From DATKMK01 sp035541895 (lineage in GTDB: Bacteria; Desulfobacterota; Binatia; HRBIN30; JACQVA1), in NCBI GenBank assembly GCA_035541895.1, contig DATKMK010000094.1:1-64000 (forward strand): a stretch of 64,000 nt of DNA, read 5' to 3'. The position numbers were made by a program, and so were the translations under genes. The notes under the pieces are model-generated. The model worked only from the letters and a program-made list of their open reading frames with translations. It searched no databases and was not told the DNA's origin. Shown here piece after piece: positions 52,841-62,207 of the stretch; position 1 is the stretch's first letter; each line of letters opens with the position of its first letter.

Positions 52841-53725
52841 CTACGTTCGGTTGACGATCAAGTCGTACAGCGCTTGCGCCGCGGGCGACAGGTGCGCGGT
52901 CTTGCGTAACATCAGCACCAAGCTGCGCGACGCGACCGGGTTGGTCAGCGCCACGATCTTGATGCGCGGGTACGCGCCTTTCTGGATCGCCAGGCTCGGC
53001 ACCACCGCGGCGGCGACGCCTTCGGCGACGAGCCCGACGGCCGTCGAGCTGCGTTGCACTTCGTAGTGCGACTGCAATCGCACGTGTCCGGTTCCCAAGG
53101 CGGTATCGAGGAGCGGCCGATTGCCGCTCACCTCGCCGGCGAAGATCAGCGGATGGCCGGCGAGCCGCTTCCACGGCAGGCTCGTGCGCGTGGCGAGCGG
53201 ATGGTCGTCGCGGCAGATCAAGACGAAGCGGTCCCGCAACAACGGCTGGCTCGTCAGCTCCGGATGGTGCGGGCCGCCGATGTTGATCCCGAACTCGGCT
53301 TCGCGGCGCAGCACGGCGTCGGCGACGCCGGCGGACGCGTGATCGAGGATCTTGATGCGGTTGTGCGGATAACGCGCGGCGTATTCCTGAATGATGCGCG
53401 GCAGGTACTGCACGCCGACCGTCGGCACGCAGGCAATCGCAACGTCGCCGCGTTGCGCTTGGCCGGTGGCGTGGATCTCGGTCATCGCGGTGGCGAGATC
53501 GCCGAGCAGCCGCCGCGTCTGCGGCAAGAAGTCGTGTCCGATGCGCGTCAGTGCCACCGAACGCGTCGTGCGCTCGACGAGCTTGACCCCGAGCAGCGAC
53601 TCGAGGTTCTGCAGCCGGCGGGTGAGGGCGGTTTGGGTGATGTGCAACGTGTCGGCCGCTTTCTGAAAGCCGCCCTGCTCCGCGATGGCGACGAAGGCCT
53701 CCAATCCGAGCGTGTCGATTCTCAT
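52841..53725 (-). CDS. LysR-family transcriptional regulator
   Basis: A 294-residue LysR protein: N-terminal winged HTH (FVAIAEQGGFQKAADTLHIT, then TALTRRLQNLES) and a periplasmic-binding-like effector domain from about residue 90 (GDVAIACVPTVGVQYLP; VLICRDDHPLA). It diverges from the aconitase gene with 87 bp between the starts, holding a palindromic ATGCAT pair, the classic layout of a LysR regulator controlling its neighbour and itself. Its effector is unknown; a tricarboxylate or related intermediate is a reasonable guess from context. It is convergent with the giant protein gene, 15 bp apart. Confidence 0.92.
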   Translation of the reverse strand: MRIDTLGLEAFVAIAEQGGFQKAADTLHITQTALTRRLQNLESLLGVKLVERTTRSVALTRIGHDFLPQTRRLLGDLATAMTEIHATGQAQRGDVAIACVPTVGVQYLPRIIQEYAARYPHNRIKILDHASAGVADAVLRREAEFGINIGGPHHPELTSQPLLRDRFVLICRDDHPLATRTSLPWKRLAGHPLIFAGEVSGNRPLLDTALGTGHVRLQSHYEVQRSSTAVGLVAEGVAAAVVPSLAIQKGAYPRIKIVALTNPVASRSLVLMLRKTAHLSPAAQALYDLIVNRT

Positions 53726-53730
53726 GATCG

Positions 53731-53761
53731 AAATGCATGAATCATAGAACTAAATGCATTT
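53731..53761. promoter_or_regulatory. Palindromic operator between LysR gene and aconitase gene
   Basis: AAATGCAT at 53731-53738 and its complement ATGCATTT at 53754-53761 flank a 15-nt A/T-rich centre. The element lies between the divergent start codons, is far more AT-rich than its surroundings and is placed where LysR proteins bind. Binding is inferred. Confidence 0.6.
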
Positions 53762-53812
53762 TACTTGAGACTGAATCGTGCGCAAGATCTCCCGCAGTCG
53801 AAGGGAGACCGC

Positions 53813-56092
53813 ATGATCACCATCGAATCGACGCCCGCCATGGCCGCGCAGGTCTACGCAACCCTCGCGCACAATCTCGACATCGTGCGCCGGCGCGTGG
53901 CGCGGCCGCTCACGTTGTCGGAAAAGCTGTTGTTCGGACATCTCGACGACCCGGACCACCAGGACCTGGAACCCGGCACGAGCTATCTGCAGCTGCGGCC
54001 CGACCGCGTCGTGTTTCAGGACGTGCTCGGACAAACCGCGATGCTGCAGTTCATGCAGACGCGGCGCGAGCGGGTCGCGGTACCGACCACGATTCATTGC
54101 GATCACCTCATTCAAGCGCGCACCGACGGCGCGTCGGATCTGCGCGCGTCGATCGAAGAAAATCAGGAGGTCTACGACTTCCTGCGCTCGGCCGCCGCCA
54201 AGTATGGCGCGGGGTTCTGGCAGCCCGGCGCCGGCATCATCCATCAGGTCGTGCTGGAGCACTACGCGTTTCCCGGCGCGCTCATCATCGGCACCGACTC
54301 GCACACGCCCAACAGCGGCGGCCTCGGCGCCTGCGCGGTCGGTGTCGGCGGTGCCGACGCGGTCGAAGTCATCGCCGGCCTGCCGTGGGAAGTCTTGTAC
54401 CCGAGTCGCATCGCCGTCGTCCTCACCGGCACACTCAGCGGCTGGACCGCACCGAAGGACATCATTCTGTGGGTCGCCGGGCAACTGACGGTGTCGGGCG
54501 CCACCAACGCCATCGTCGATTACATCGGCCCCGGCGCCCGGACGATCAGTGCCACCGGCAAGGCCACCATCACCAACATGGGCGCCGAGATCGGGGCCAC
54601 CACCTCGATCTTTCCCGCCGACGAGCGAATGTGCGCCTACCTGCGCGCGACTCGTCGCGCCGACTTGGTTCCGCTGGTCGAGCGCAATCAAGCGCTGCTC
54701 GAACCCGACCCGGAAGTCGAGATTGATCCCGCCCGTTACTACGACCGCGTACTCGAACTCGACTTGTCGCGGCTCGAACCGCACGTCGTCGGGCCGCACT
54801 CGCCCGACCGGGCGCGACCGATCGCGCACCTCGCCGCCGAGGTGCGCGACACGAGCAATTCGTTCTGCGACCGCATCTCCGCCGCGCTGATCGGGAGCTG
54901 CACCAACTCGTCGTACGAAGACATGAGCCGCGCCGCCGACGTCGCCGCGCAAGCGCGTGCGCACGGCGTACAGGCGTCCGCGTCGCTCCTGGTCACGCCG
55001 GGTTCGGAACAAATCCGCGCCACGATCGCCCGTGACGGTCAGTTGCGCACGCTCGCAGATATCGGCGGCGTCGTGCTGGCCAATGCGTGCGGTCCGTGCA
55101 TCGGACAATGGCAACGCGTGACGGCCGGCGCGCCGAACACCATCGTCACCTCGTACAATCGCAACTTCCCCCGTCGCAACGACGACCAGGCAACGACCAT
55201 GAACTTCATCGCCAGTCCTGAGATCGTCACCGCGCTCGCGTTGGCTGGACGGCTGTCGTTCAATCCACTCACCGACTCGTTGGTCGGGGCCGACGGCACA
55301 TCGTTCCGCCTCGATCCGCCCAAGTCTGCGCCCGAGGTGCCCACGGACGGCTTCGATCCTGGACAGCTCGCTTACAGCGCACCGCCGGCCGATGGGCGGG
55401 AGGTCAGGCTGCTCGTGAAACCCGATAGCGAACGGCTGCAGCTCATGCAGCCGTGGCCGGCGTGGGACGGGCGCGACTTCGTCGACATGCCGGTGCTGAT
55501 CAAAGCGAAAGGCAAGACCACCACCGACCACATCTCGCCCGCCGGTCCGTGGCTGCGCTATCGCGGCCACCTCGACAAGTTCAGCGACAACCTGCTGATG
55601 GGTGCGACCAACGCGTTCACCGGCGAAGCCGGCAAGGGGAAGAACGTGATGAGCGGAGCATCCGACCAGGCGATCTCGAGGATCGCCCGCGACTACCGCG
55701 CGCAGGGAGTCAAATGGGTGATCATCGGCGACCGCAACTACGGCGAAGGCAGCAGTCGCGAGCACGCGGCCTTGTCGCCGCGGCTGCTCGGCGGCGCCGC
55801 GGTGATCGCGCGCAGCTTCGCGCGCATTCACGAGTCCAATCTCAAGAAGCAGGGGCTGCTCGCGCTGACCTTCGGCGATCCCGACGACTACGATCGCATT
55901 CGCGAAGATGACCGCATCAGCCTCGTCAACCTCGCGCAGCTCGCTGCCGGGAAGCCGGTCGAGTGCCGCGTCGCGCACGCCGACGGCAGCGGCGAATCGT
56001 TGAAGCTCCGGCACTCATTCAGCGAGCGGCAACTCGAATGGTTCCGCGCCGGTTCGTTCTTGAATGTGCTGCACCCGGCTGATCGAGCATAG
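53813..56092 (+). CDS. Aconitate hydratase, mitochondrial-type
   Basis: A 759-residue aconitase that interconverts citrate and isocitrate via a [4Fe-4S] cluster. IIGTDSHTPNSGGLGACAVG near residue 160, GSCTNSSYEDM near residue 362 (first cluster Cys) and ANACGPCIGQW near residue 423 (other two) are intact; the swivel domain has TTDHISPAGPW and GDRNYGEGSSREHAAL. The length and lack of a long linker match the mitochondrial/AcnA-like branch. Start ATG 53813 follows AGGGAG. It is probably controlled by the adjacent LysR protein. A variant acting on a related substrate such as methylcitrate cannot be excluded. Confidence 0.93.
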   Translation: MITIESTPAMAAQVYATLAHNLDIVRRRVARPLTLSEKLLFGHLDDPDHQDLEPGTSYLQLRPDRVVFQDVLGQTAMLQFMQTRRERVAVPTTIHCDHLIQARTDGASDLRASIEENQEVYDFLRSAAAKYGAGFWQPGAGIIHQVVLEHYAFPGALIIGTDSHTPNSGGLGACAVGVGGADAVEVIAGLPWEVLYPSRIAVVLTGTLSGWTAPKDIILWVAGQLTVSGATNAIVDYIGPGARTISATGKATITNMGAEIGATTSIFPADERMCAYLRATRRADLVPLVERNQALLEPDPEVEIDPARYYDRVLELDLSRLEPHVVGPHSPDRARPIAHLAAEVRDTSNSFCDRISAALIGSCTNSSYEDMSRAADVAAQARAHGVQASASLLVTPGSEQIRATIARDGQLRTLADIGGVVLANACGPCIGQWQRVTAGAPNTIVTSYNRNFPRRNDDQATTMNFIASPEIVTALALAGRLSFNPLTDSLVGADGTSFRLDPPKSAPEVPTDGFDPGQLAYSAPPADGREVRLLVKPDSERLQLMQPWPAWDGRDFVDMPVLIKAKGKTTTDHISPAGPWLRYRGHLDKFSDNLLMGATNAFTGEAGKGKNVMSGASDQAISRIARDYRAQGVKWVIIGDRNYGEGSSREHAALSPRLLGGAAVIARSFARIHESNLKKQGLLALTFGDPDDYDRIREDDRISLVNLAQLAAGKPVECRVAHADGSGESLKLRHSFSERQLEWFRAGSFLNVLHPADRA

Positions 56093-56095
56093 GCC

Positions 56096-57112
56096 TCATC
56101 GCTGTTGGGCCGTGGCCGCGTCGCCGATGCGAAACAGCCTTCGCGCGGAGTTCTCCCATTGCGTCATCGGCAGCTCGGCCTGAATCGCACGCGCCTGTTT
56201 GACGAACGCCATCTTGCCTTCACGATCGGCCGACCACTCCTTGGCGAAAGCGCCGGAGCGGATCTCATCGAGCGACTCCTGCATCTTCTGCTTGAGCAGC
56301 GGATCGAGGTCGAAGTAGCGCAGGCTGCGCGAGATGGTGCCGTACTGGCTGGTGTGCGAGTGCAACTCGTGTTGGCGTAACGCGCCCATCTCACGCATTT
56401 TCAGAAAGCTGTAGGCCAGCTCGCCGGATAGATAGAGCTCCATCAGCACGGCTTCCGGCGGGTAGCCGGCTTCCACCAGCGTATCGATCGCAGTCATCAT
56501 CACGCGACCGAACGCGGGGCCGAAGGCCTGCTCGCTGAACAAATCGAGCGCGGCCTCGTCCTTCAGACTGATTTCCAGACACCCGGCGCGTGTGGAGCCG
56601 AGGGCCTTGGCGAGCGCCAGCATCCGCGCTTTCGCTTTGCCCGACGCATCCTGATGGACGCCGACGAAGCTCGCGAAGCCTTCGCCGGACAGATACGAGT
56701 CGCGCACGCCGGCGCCAATCATGCGCGGCGCGATCATCACTACGTCGACGAAGTCCGGCGGCACGATCAAGCCGAAGCCGACGTTGTAGCCGTGGGCGAA
56801 GTTGAGCAGATCGCCGCGATCGAGATGCGGCGCAACGTCGCGTTCGTAGACTTCGGGCATCACCTCGTCCGGAGTGAGCAGAAACAGGATGTCGGCGCGC
56901 GCGGCGGCATCGGCGATCGGCACCACTCCAAAGCCGTCGGCGACCGCCGTCTGCCGGTACGAGTCGTCGATGTTGCCGACGATCACGTTGAGACCCGCGT
57001 CGCGCAGATTGCGTGCCTGCGCACTGCCCTGGTTGCCGTAACCGAGGATTGCGATCGTCGACCCCTTGATCGGATCGAGATCGGCATCTTCGTCGTGGTA
57101 CACCGTCGCCAT
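56096..57112 (-). CDS. Divergent ketol-acid reductoisomerase homologue
   Basis: A 338-residue class I KARI homologue. The Rossmann loop GYGNQGSAQARNLRDAG, the catalytic-His region LLNFAHGYNVGFG and metal residues in ALDLFSEQ are kept, and QDASGKAKARMLALAKALG and TRAGCLEISLKDE follow the family. However, the substrate/cofactor loop that reads APKGPGH in canonical enzymes is APRMIGA, the C-terminal metal helix spacing differs (MELYLSGEL), and SNTAEYG is replaced by SHTSQYG. No ilvB/ilvN genes are nearby. It may be a paralogue with another substrate rather than the branched-chain amino acid enzyme. It is convergent with aconitase, 3 bp from its stop. Confidence 0.85.
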   Translation of the reverse strand: MATVYHDEDADLDPIKGSTIAILGYGNQGSAQARNLRDAGLNVIVGNIDDSYRQTAVADGFGVVPIADAAARADILFLLTPDEVMPEVYERDVAPHLDRGDLLNFAHGYNVGFGLIVPPDFVDVVMIAPRMIGAGVRDSYLSGEGFASFVGVHQDASGKAKARMLALAKALGSTRAGCLEISLKDEAALDLFSEQAFGPAFGRVMMTAIDTLVEAGYPPEAVLMELYLSGELAYSFLKMREMGALRQHELHSHTSQYGTISRSLRYFDLDPLLKQKMQESLDEIRSGAFAKEWSADREGKMAFVKQARAIQAELPMTQWENSARRLFRIGDAATAQQR

Positions 57113-57236
57113 GGTCTACTCCCTTCCGTCCGATTGAGTTGCGCGCTGGTCCTTGACGCTGAACCCCACGACGCTCTAGCTTGATGGGTCGACCAACATC
57201 AAACGGTTGAAGGGTGGCAGGCACAACGGAGGACCC

Positions 57237-58049
57237 ATGAGCAGGCTGACCTCATATCAAGGCCTCACGGCGCTGATCACCGGCGCCTCCAGCGGCATCG
57301 GCCGCGGCCTGGCGCTACGGTTTGCGAAAGCCGGCGCGCGTGTGGTGCTGGTGGCTCGTCGCGTCGACTTGCTGGACACGCTGGCTGCGGAGATTCAAGC
57401 GCAGGGCGGCCAGGCATTCGTGTTGCCGTGCGACGTCGCCGATCGCGAGCAAGTATTCGCCGCCGCGCGCCAGGCGGTCGATCATTTCGGCGCGATCGAC
57501 GTGCTGGTGAACAACGCCGGCTATGGCCATCACCGGCGGTTCCTCGATTGGGACCTCGACGATCAGGAGCGCATGATGCGCGTCAACTACTTCGGCACGC
57601 TGTATTGGACCAAGGCGCTGTTGCCACAGATGGTCGAGCGTCGCCGCGGCTGGCTGGTGTTCGTGGCGTCGGTCGGCGGCAAGCTCGGCGTACCGGAAGA
57701 GACCGCGTACGCGGCGTCGAAGTTCGCAATGGTCGGCCTCGCCGAGGCGTTGTCCCTGGAGGTCGAAGACGCCGGCGTGCACACGCTGACCGTCTGTCCG
57801 GGAACGATTCACACGGAGTTTTTCGACGAAGAAGCGCTGCGGCGCATGCCGCCAGTGGCGCGGCGGATGATGGTGGAGGTCGAGCCGCTGATCGACGCGA
57901 TCATGCACGCGCTCGCAACCGGCAAACATGAGATCACCTTTCCCCGCTTCATCGGCGCGGGCTACATCGTGCGCGCGCTGGCGCCCGGCATCATGCGCCG
58001 CAACACCAAGCGGCAGACGCTCGAAGCGCTGGCCAAGCAGCAGTCGTAG
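57237..58049 (+). CDS. Short-chain dehydrogenase/reductase
   Basis: A 270-residue classical SDR: cofactor motif TGASSGIGRGLALRF near residue 15, NNAGYG near residue 92, and the active-site Ser and YxxxK in ASVGG and AYAASKFA (near residue 160). Arg after the Gly motif (VARRVD) suggests NADP. A basic C-terminal extension (RNTKRQTLEALAKQ) may contact membrane. Start ATG 57237 is set by GGAGG 3-4 nt upstream. It diverges from the reductoisomerase homologue, 124 bp apart. Substrate unknown; the DltE/retinol dehydrogenase-like branch is likely. Confidence 0.92.
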   Translation: MSRLTSYQGLTALITGASSGIGRGLALRFAKAGARVVLVARRVDLLDTLAAEIQAQGGQAFVLPCDVADREQVFAAARQAVDHFGAIDVLVNNAGYGHHRRFLDWDLDDQERMMRVNYFGTLYWTKALLPQMVERRRGWLVFVASVGGKLGVPEETAYAASKFAMVGLAEALSLEVEDAGVHTLTVCPGTIHTEFFDEEALRRMPPVARRMMVEVEPLIDAIMHALATGKHEITFPRFIGAGYIVRALAPGIMRRNTKRQTLEALAKQQS

Positions 58050-58125
58050 CACCCCGTACATACACCGGGGTTGCTCCGTTCGATCCCGGTGGCCCATTGC
58101 TTGACTGCAAAGGCGCGGACCGCTC

Positions 58126-60978
58126 CTACGACCAACTCCGGTCGCGCTCGATCTCGACCGCCACGCCGCGCGGCGCGTGTACCGGGCCGCTAGCGAACAC
58201 ACGGTAGCGCAGGTGGCCGTAGTCGCCGACCAAATGCGTCGGCTTGAATGGCGACGCGACGACTTCCATGTTGCCGCGCCAATCGGGGAACTGCAGCGGC
58301 TCCCACGCGTGGTAGAGAATCGCTTCGCCGGGCGCAACGCTGGCGGCGACGCGCGCGCGCACGCGGAACACGCCGTCATTGTTACGCACCACGACCATCT
58401 CGTGATCGCGGATGCCGCGGGCGCGCGCGTCCTCGACCGCCATCCACATCGACGGCTCGCCCCGCTGCAAGCGCAACAGCGTCGGCTCAGCGCGCCAGAT
58501 GGCGTGAATACTCCAGCGCGTATGCCCGCCGGTGAGCCGAATCGGATACGCACCGCCGGCGCCCGGCAACGACTTCCAACACGGCAACACTTCGTCCGCT
58601 TCGACGAACCACGGATGGTCAAGGTAGAACTGCTGGCGTCCGGTTAACGTCGGCCACGCATGTTTGTCTTCGACGTGAATGCGCGACGGAGACAAGCTGC
58701 CCTGCGACTCGACGGCGCTGCCGATGCCGTTGGTCGTGCCCCAGCGGGCGATCGAGCGCGCTTGGATCGCGCCGGCCTGCTGCGCTGCGCGCCAATCCAT
58801 CCCGCGCGTTGGCGAGGACCCCCGCAAGATGCGATCGAGCACGGCGACATCGTCCTGCGGTCCGTAGCGGCCGTGCTCGGTGAAGCGGTCGAAGATCGTC
58901 GCGAGATCGCCCTGGACGCCGCGAGCGACGGCGCGCTCTTGGATGTGTTGCGCCAGCCTCGCCATGATTTCCCACTCGGGCTTCGATTCGCCGAGTGGCG
59001 GCACCGCCTGATCGCCGATGACGACGTACGGCGCCAGCGCGACGGCGTACTTGATGCCGCGCTTTTCGTAGTAGCCCGCAGCCGGCAACAAGAGGTCGGC
59101 TTTCATGCCGGTGGTCGACAGACGCGTGTCGACGGCGACGATGAGCTTCAACTTCGGCCACAGCACACGCTCGACGACTTGCGGCACGGGCCAGCGTCGC
59201 AGCGGATTGACCCCTGAGGTGATCAGCACCCGCGGCGGACGATCGGCAGCCGGCCGCACCGGCAACCAGTCTTGCTTCAGCGCATCGCGGAAGTAATCGG
59301 CGGCGGCGCGGGGAAGCGCCGCGTCGGTGGGTGAGCGGTCTTGCGCGGCATCGATCCCGGCGTGCACGCGCAGGAACAAGTGCGACGGCGTCCACGTCAG
59401 TCGGGTGCGCGAGGCCGCGGCGATGGCGCTCTCCATCATCCGTGGCGGCGGCGTGTAGACCTTCAGCATTTGCCGCTGCACCCACGACGGCTGCGCACCA
59501 AGGAACTCGTCGGCACCTTCGAACGGAATCCATGCGGCGAAGCGGACACCCGATCCGGTGCGCCCGTGCTGACCGCGCAGCGCCGACAAAAGGATCAACG
59601 AACGCTGCAGGAGATCGGCATGATGCGATTTGCACGAGCCCCAGGTCGCGTAAATCAACGTGCGCGGCGACTGCTCCAGCAGCGTGGCGAGGCGTTCCTG
59701 CGTGCGCGGGGCGATGCCGGTCACCTGCTGCACGTACGCCGGCGTGTACGGTGCAACGCGTTCGCGCAACCGTTCCATCACCGGACGGACGGACACCGGC
59801 CCGCGTTTCGCGTGCGCCTCGAATCGGCCGGCGAGTGCCGGAACAATTTTGTCGAGCGCGAGTGAGTCGCTCCATTTGCCGGGCGTGCCGGGCGCTTCGA
59901 CGATCTCCTGCGCGTGCTCGTCGAAAACGTAGAAGATGTCGTCGCGGCCGTCGGTGATCATGTCCGACTGGCGTAAGAACCGGCCGGTGTCGTCACGGAC
60001 GAGAAACGGCAGATCGGTTTGCTCCCGCACGTAAGCCGCGTCAACCGCACCGCGTTCGAGCAGCGCGCGAACCAGGCCGAGCGCCAGCGCGGCATCTGTG
60101 CCCGGCGGCGGGTTGAGCCACAGCGACGCATGGATCGCGCTCGGCGAAAAGTCGGGAGTGATGGTGACGACAGTGGTGCCGCGATAGCGAGCTTCGGTGG
60201 CGAAGTGCGCGTCGGGGATGCGGGTCGCAACCGGATTGCAGTGCCAGAAGATCAGCGTGTCGGCACGGCACCAATCGTCGCTGCTGCCGTCGACAAACGA
60301 CGTGCCCCAGGTCTGTATCGCCCCCATCGCCAAGTCGCCGGTGCCCGCGAAGCCGTCGAGCATGGTCGCGCCGAGCAGGGCGAACAAACGCATTTCGCCG
60401 ACCGTGCTCGGTCCCCAATCGACGTTCGATGTCCCGTTGTCGTAGACGACGGTCTCGATGCCGCGGTCTTGTGCGGCGTCGATGACCGCATCAGCGATGC
60501 GCGTCAGCGCATCGTCCCACGAGATCCGCCGCCATCGGCCCGAGCCGCGTTCGCCGACGCGTTCGAGCGGATAGGTCAAACGGCCGGGGGCGAGCGCGAG
60601 AGAACTGTAGCAATTGCCCTTCTGGCAGCCGCGCGGGGCGTAGTCGGGCAACCCAGCGGCCTGCCGCGCGTACACGTCGGCTTGCTCTTCGCGCCAGACC
60701 ACGCCGTCCTTGACGTAGAGATCGAACGCGCACGCGCTGAAGCAGTTAGCGCGCAGATGTGTGCCGCGCACCACGCGATCCCACGACCAGGCCCGGCGAT
60801 AGACGTCTTCCCACGAACGATAGTCGAGCGGCGCCGCTGCCGCGGGCTCTGCGCCGGTCTCGGTTGCCGATGCGGTGCTCGCGCGCGGCGCCAATTGCGC
60901 GAGCGATAACGCCAACGTCCCTGCGGCCCCACCGATGAGCACCTGCCGGCGCGTCAGGCGGATTGTGCATTCGTTCAT
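58126..60978 (-). CDS. Tat-exported type II DMSO reductase family molybdoenzyme, catalytic subunit
   Basis: A 950-residue molybdopterin-guanine-dinucleotide enzyme. The N-terminus carries a Tat signal (LTRRQVLIGGAAGTLALSL). The FS0 cluster region is HLRANCFSAC with RGCQKGNCYSS; the molybdenum ligand is the Asp of GTGDLAMGAIQTWG near residue 230; VITPDFSPSAIHA and HTRWSIHAIW follow the ethylbenzene dehydrogenase/steroid C25 dehydrogenase pattern. Such enzymes hydroxylate hydrocarbons with water, using beta (Fe-S) and gamma (heme b) subunits, which are not in this window. Start ATG 60978 overlaps the MFS stop by 4 bp. A paralogue is cut by the right edge. Confidence 0.9.
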   Translation of the reverse strand: MNECTIRLTRRQVLIGGAAGTLALSLAQLAPRASTASATETGAEPAAAAPLDYRSWEDVYRRAWSWDRVVRGTHLRANCFSACAFDLYVKDGVVWREEQADVYARQAAGLPDYAPRGCQKGNCYSSLALAPGRLTYPLERVGERGSGRWRRISWDDALTRIADAVIDAAQDRGIETVVYDNGTSNVDWGPSTVGEMRLFALLGATMLDGFAGTGDLAMGAIQTWGTSFVDGSSDDWCRADTLIFWHCNPVATRIPDAHFATEARYRGTTVVTITPDFSPSAIHASLWLNPPPGTDAALALGLVRALLERGAVDAAYVREQTDLPFLVRDDTGRFLRQSDMITDGRDDIFYVFDEHAQEIVEAPGTPGKWSDSLALDKIVPALAGRFEAHAKRGPVSVRPVMERLRERVAPYTPAYVQQVTGIAPRTQERLATLLEQSPRTLIYATWGSCKSHHADLLQRSLILLSALRGQHGRTGSGVRFAAWIPFEGADEFLGAQPSWVQRQMLKVYTPPPRMMESAIAAASRTRLTWTPSHLFLRVHAGIDAAQDRSPTDAALPRAAADYFRDALKQDWLPVRPAADRPPRVLITSGVNPLRRWPVPQVVERVLWPKLKLIVAVDTRLSTTGMKADLLLPAAGYYEKRGIKYAVALAPYVVIGDQAVPPLGESKPEWEIMARLAQHIQERAVARGVQGDLATIFDRFTEHGRYGPQDDVAVLDRILRGSSPTRGMDWRAAQQAGAIQARSIARWGTTNGIGSAVESQGSLSPSRIHVEDKHAWPTLTGRQQFYLDHPWFVEADEVLPCWKSLPGAGGAYPIRLTGGHTRWSIHAIWRAEPTLLRLQRGEPSMWMAVEDARARGIRDHEMVVVRNNDGVFRVRARVAASVAPGEAILYHAWEPLQFPDWRGNMEVVASPFKPTHLVGDYGHLRYRVFASGPVHAPRGVAVEIERDRSWS

Positions 60979-62207
60979 GTGGCGGCCTCTACCAGCGGCA
61001 ACGGCTTCGCCTCCGCGGCTCGCATCGACCATGCGACCAGTGCCGCCAGGCTGACCGCGCTCAGCCACATGATCACCGCCCCGCTGTAGCGTCCGGTGCC
61101 GTCGAAGATGAGACCGGACGCGATTGGTCCAATCGCCGATGCCAGCATCGCCGCCAACTGCAACACTCCGAAGAGCGCCCCGAACCGCTCGGATCCGAGC
61201 ACGCCGACGGCGATCGGAGGAATCACGGCGATCTGGGTGCCGAAGGCGAGACCGTACAGAACCACGAACAGAACCAGGATCGCGGGCGTGGTCGCGTAGT
61301 GCAGAACGCCCAGCGCGAACGCCCACAGCACCAGCGCGAGACGCAAGGTCGGCAACGGCTTGATGCGATCCGCGACGAACCCGCCGCCGACCTTGCCGAT
61401 CGCCGAGATGCCGATGGTGCCGCCCAACGCGCCCGCGGCGGTGCTGCCGCCGTGACCGAGACTGGTGAGATACGGGACCAAGTGCACCGAAACCGAAAAC
61501 CCGGCGAGCGCGGGCAGGATCATCACGGCCGCCAACGCGGCCACGCCCGGGCGTCGCAGTCCGTCAATCAGACGGGCGGTCGTCGGATCGGCGCTGGCGG
61601 TCGGATCGCGACGCAGTTGGCCCCGCGGCAACGTGAGCGCAAGGAACGGCAGCGGCGTCAGCACCACCGCCGTTCCCATGACGACGTACGCATTCCGCCA
61701 ACCGACCGCGGCGATCACGGCGTGAATCGCCGGCGCGAGCACCAGCGCGCCGGCACTGGCGCCGGCCCCGACGATGCCAAGCGCCAGCGCCGTGCGATCG
61801 GGAACGCGCATCGTCACCGCCACGGTGATCGGGAAGATGGCGCTCGCGGCGAACCCAGCACCGAGAAACACGTTCGCCGCCACGAACTGCCAGGCGTGGT
61901 TCATGACGATCACGATGGCAAACCCGATGGCGAGCAGCCCCACGCCCGCCAGCATCGGACTACGCACGCCGACGCGATCGACGGCGGCACCGATGATCGG
62001 CGTACTCAGGGCCGCGCTCAGCGCACCGACGCTCACCGCCAACGACAACGATGCGCGCGACCAATCCGTCGCCTTGGCGATCGCGTTCAAGAACACGCTC
62101 ACCGTGTCGATCCCACCGCCGACGAGCACGAATGAGATGACAAACCCGGCGACGATCAACGGCAGCGCAGCGCGCAGACTGCCCGCGTTCGTGTCGGAGT
62201 CGGTCAT
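60975..62207 (-). CDS. MFS transporter, oxalate/formate antiporter-like
   Basis: A 410-residue major facilitator with 12 hydrophobic segments beginning ALPLIVAGFVISFVLVGGG. The loop signature lies at PIIGAAVDRVGVRSPML near residue 75 and the second-half counterpart at KVGGGFVADRIKPLPTLR near residue 270. The branch resembles monocarboxylate/oxalate-formate type carriers. Start ATG 62207 overlaps the methyltransferase stop by 4 bp, and its own stop overlaps the molybdoenzyme start by 4 bp, so it is embedded in the molybdoenzyme operon. It may carry the substrate or product of that enzyme; this is inferred from position. Confidence 0.88.
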   Translation of the reverse strand: MTDSDTNAGSLRAALPLIVAGFVISFVLVGGGIDTVSVFLNAIAKATDWSRASLSLAVSVGALSAALSTPIIGAAVDRVGVRSPMLAGVGLLAIGFAIVIVMNHAWQFVAANVFLGAGFAASAIFPITVAVTMRVPDRTALALGIVGAGASAGALVLAPAIHAVIAAVGWRNAYVVMGTAVVLTPLPFLALTLPRGQLRRDPTASADPTTARLIDGLRRPGVAALAAVMILPALAGFSVSVHLVPYLTSLGHGGSTAAGALGGTIGISAIGKVGGGFVADRIKPLPTLRLALVLWAFALGVLHYATTPAILVLFVVLYGLAFGTQIAVIPPIAVGVLGSERFGALFGVLQLAAMLASAIGPIASGLIFDGTGRYSGAVIMWLSAVSLAALVAWSMRAAEAKPLPLVEAAT

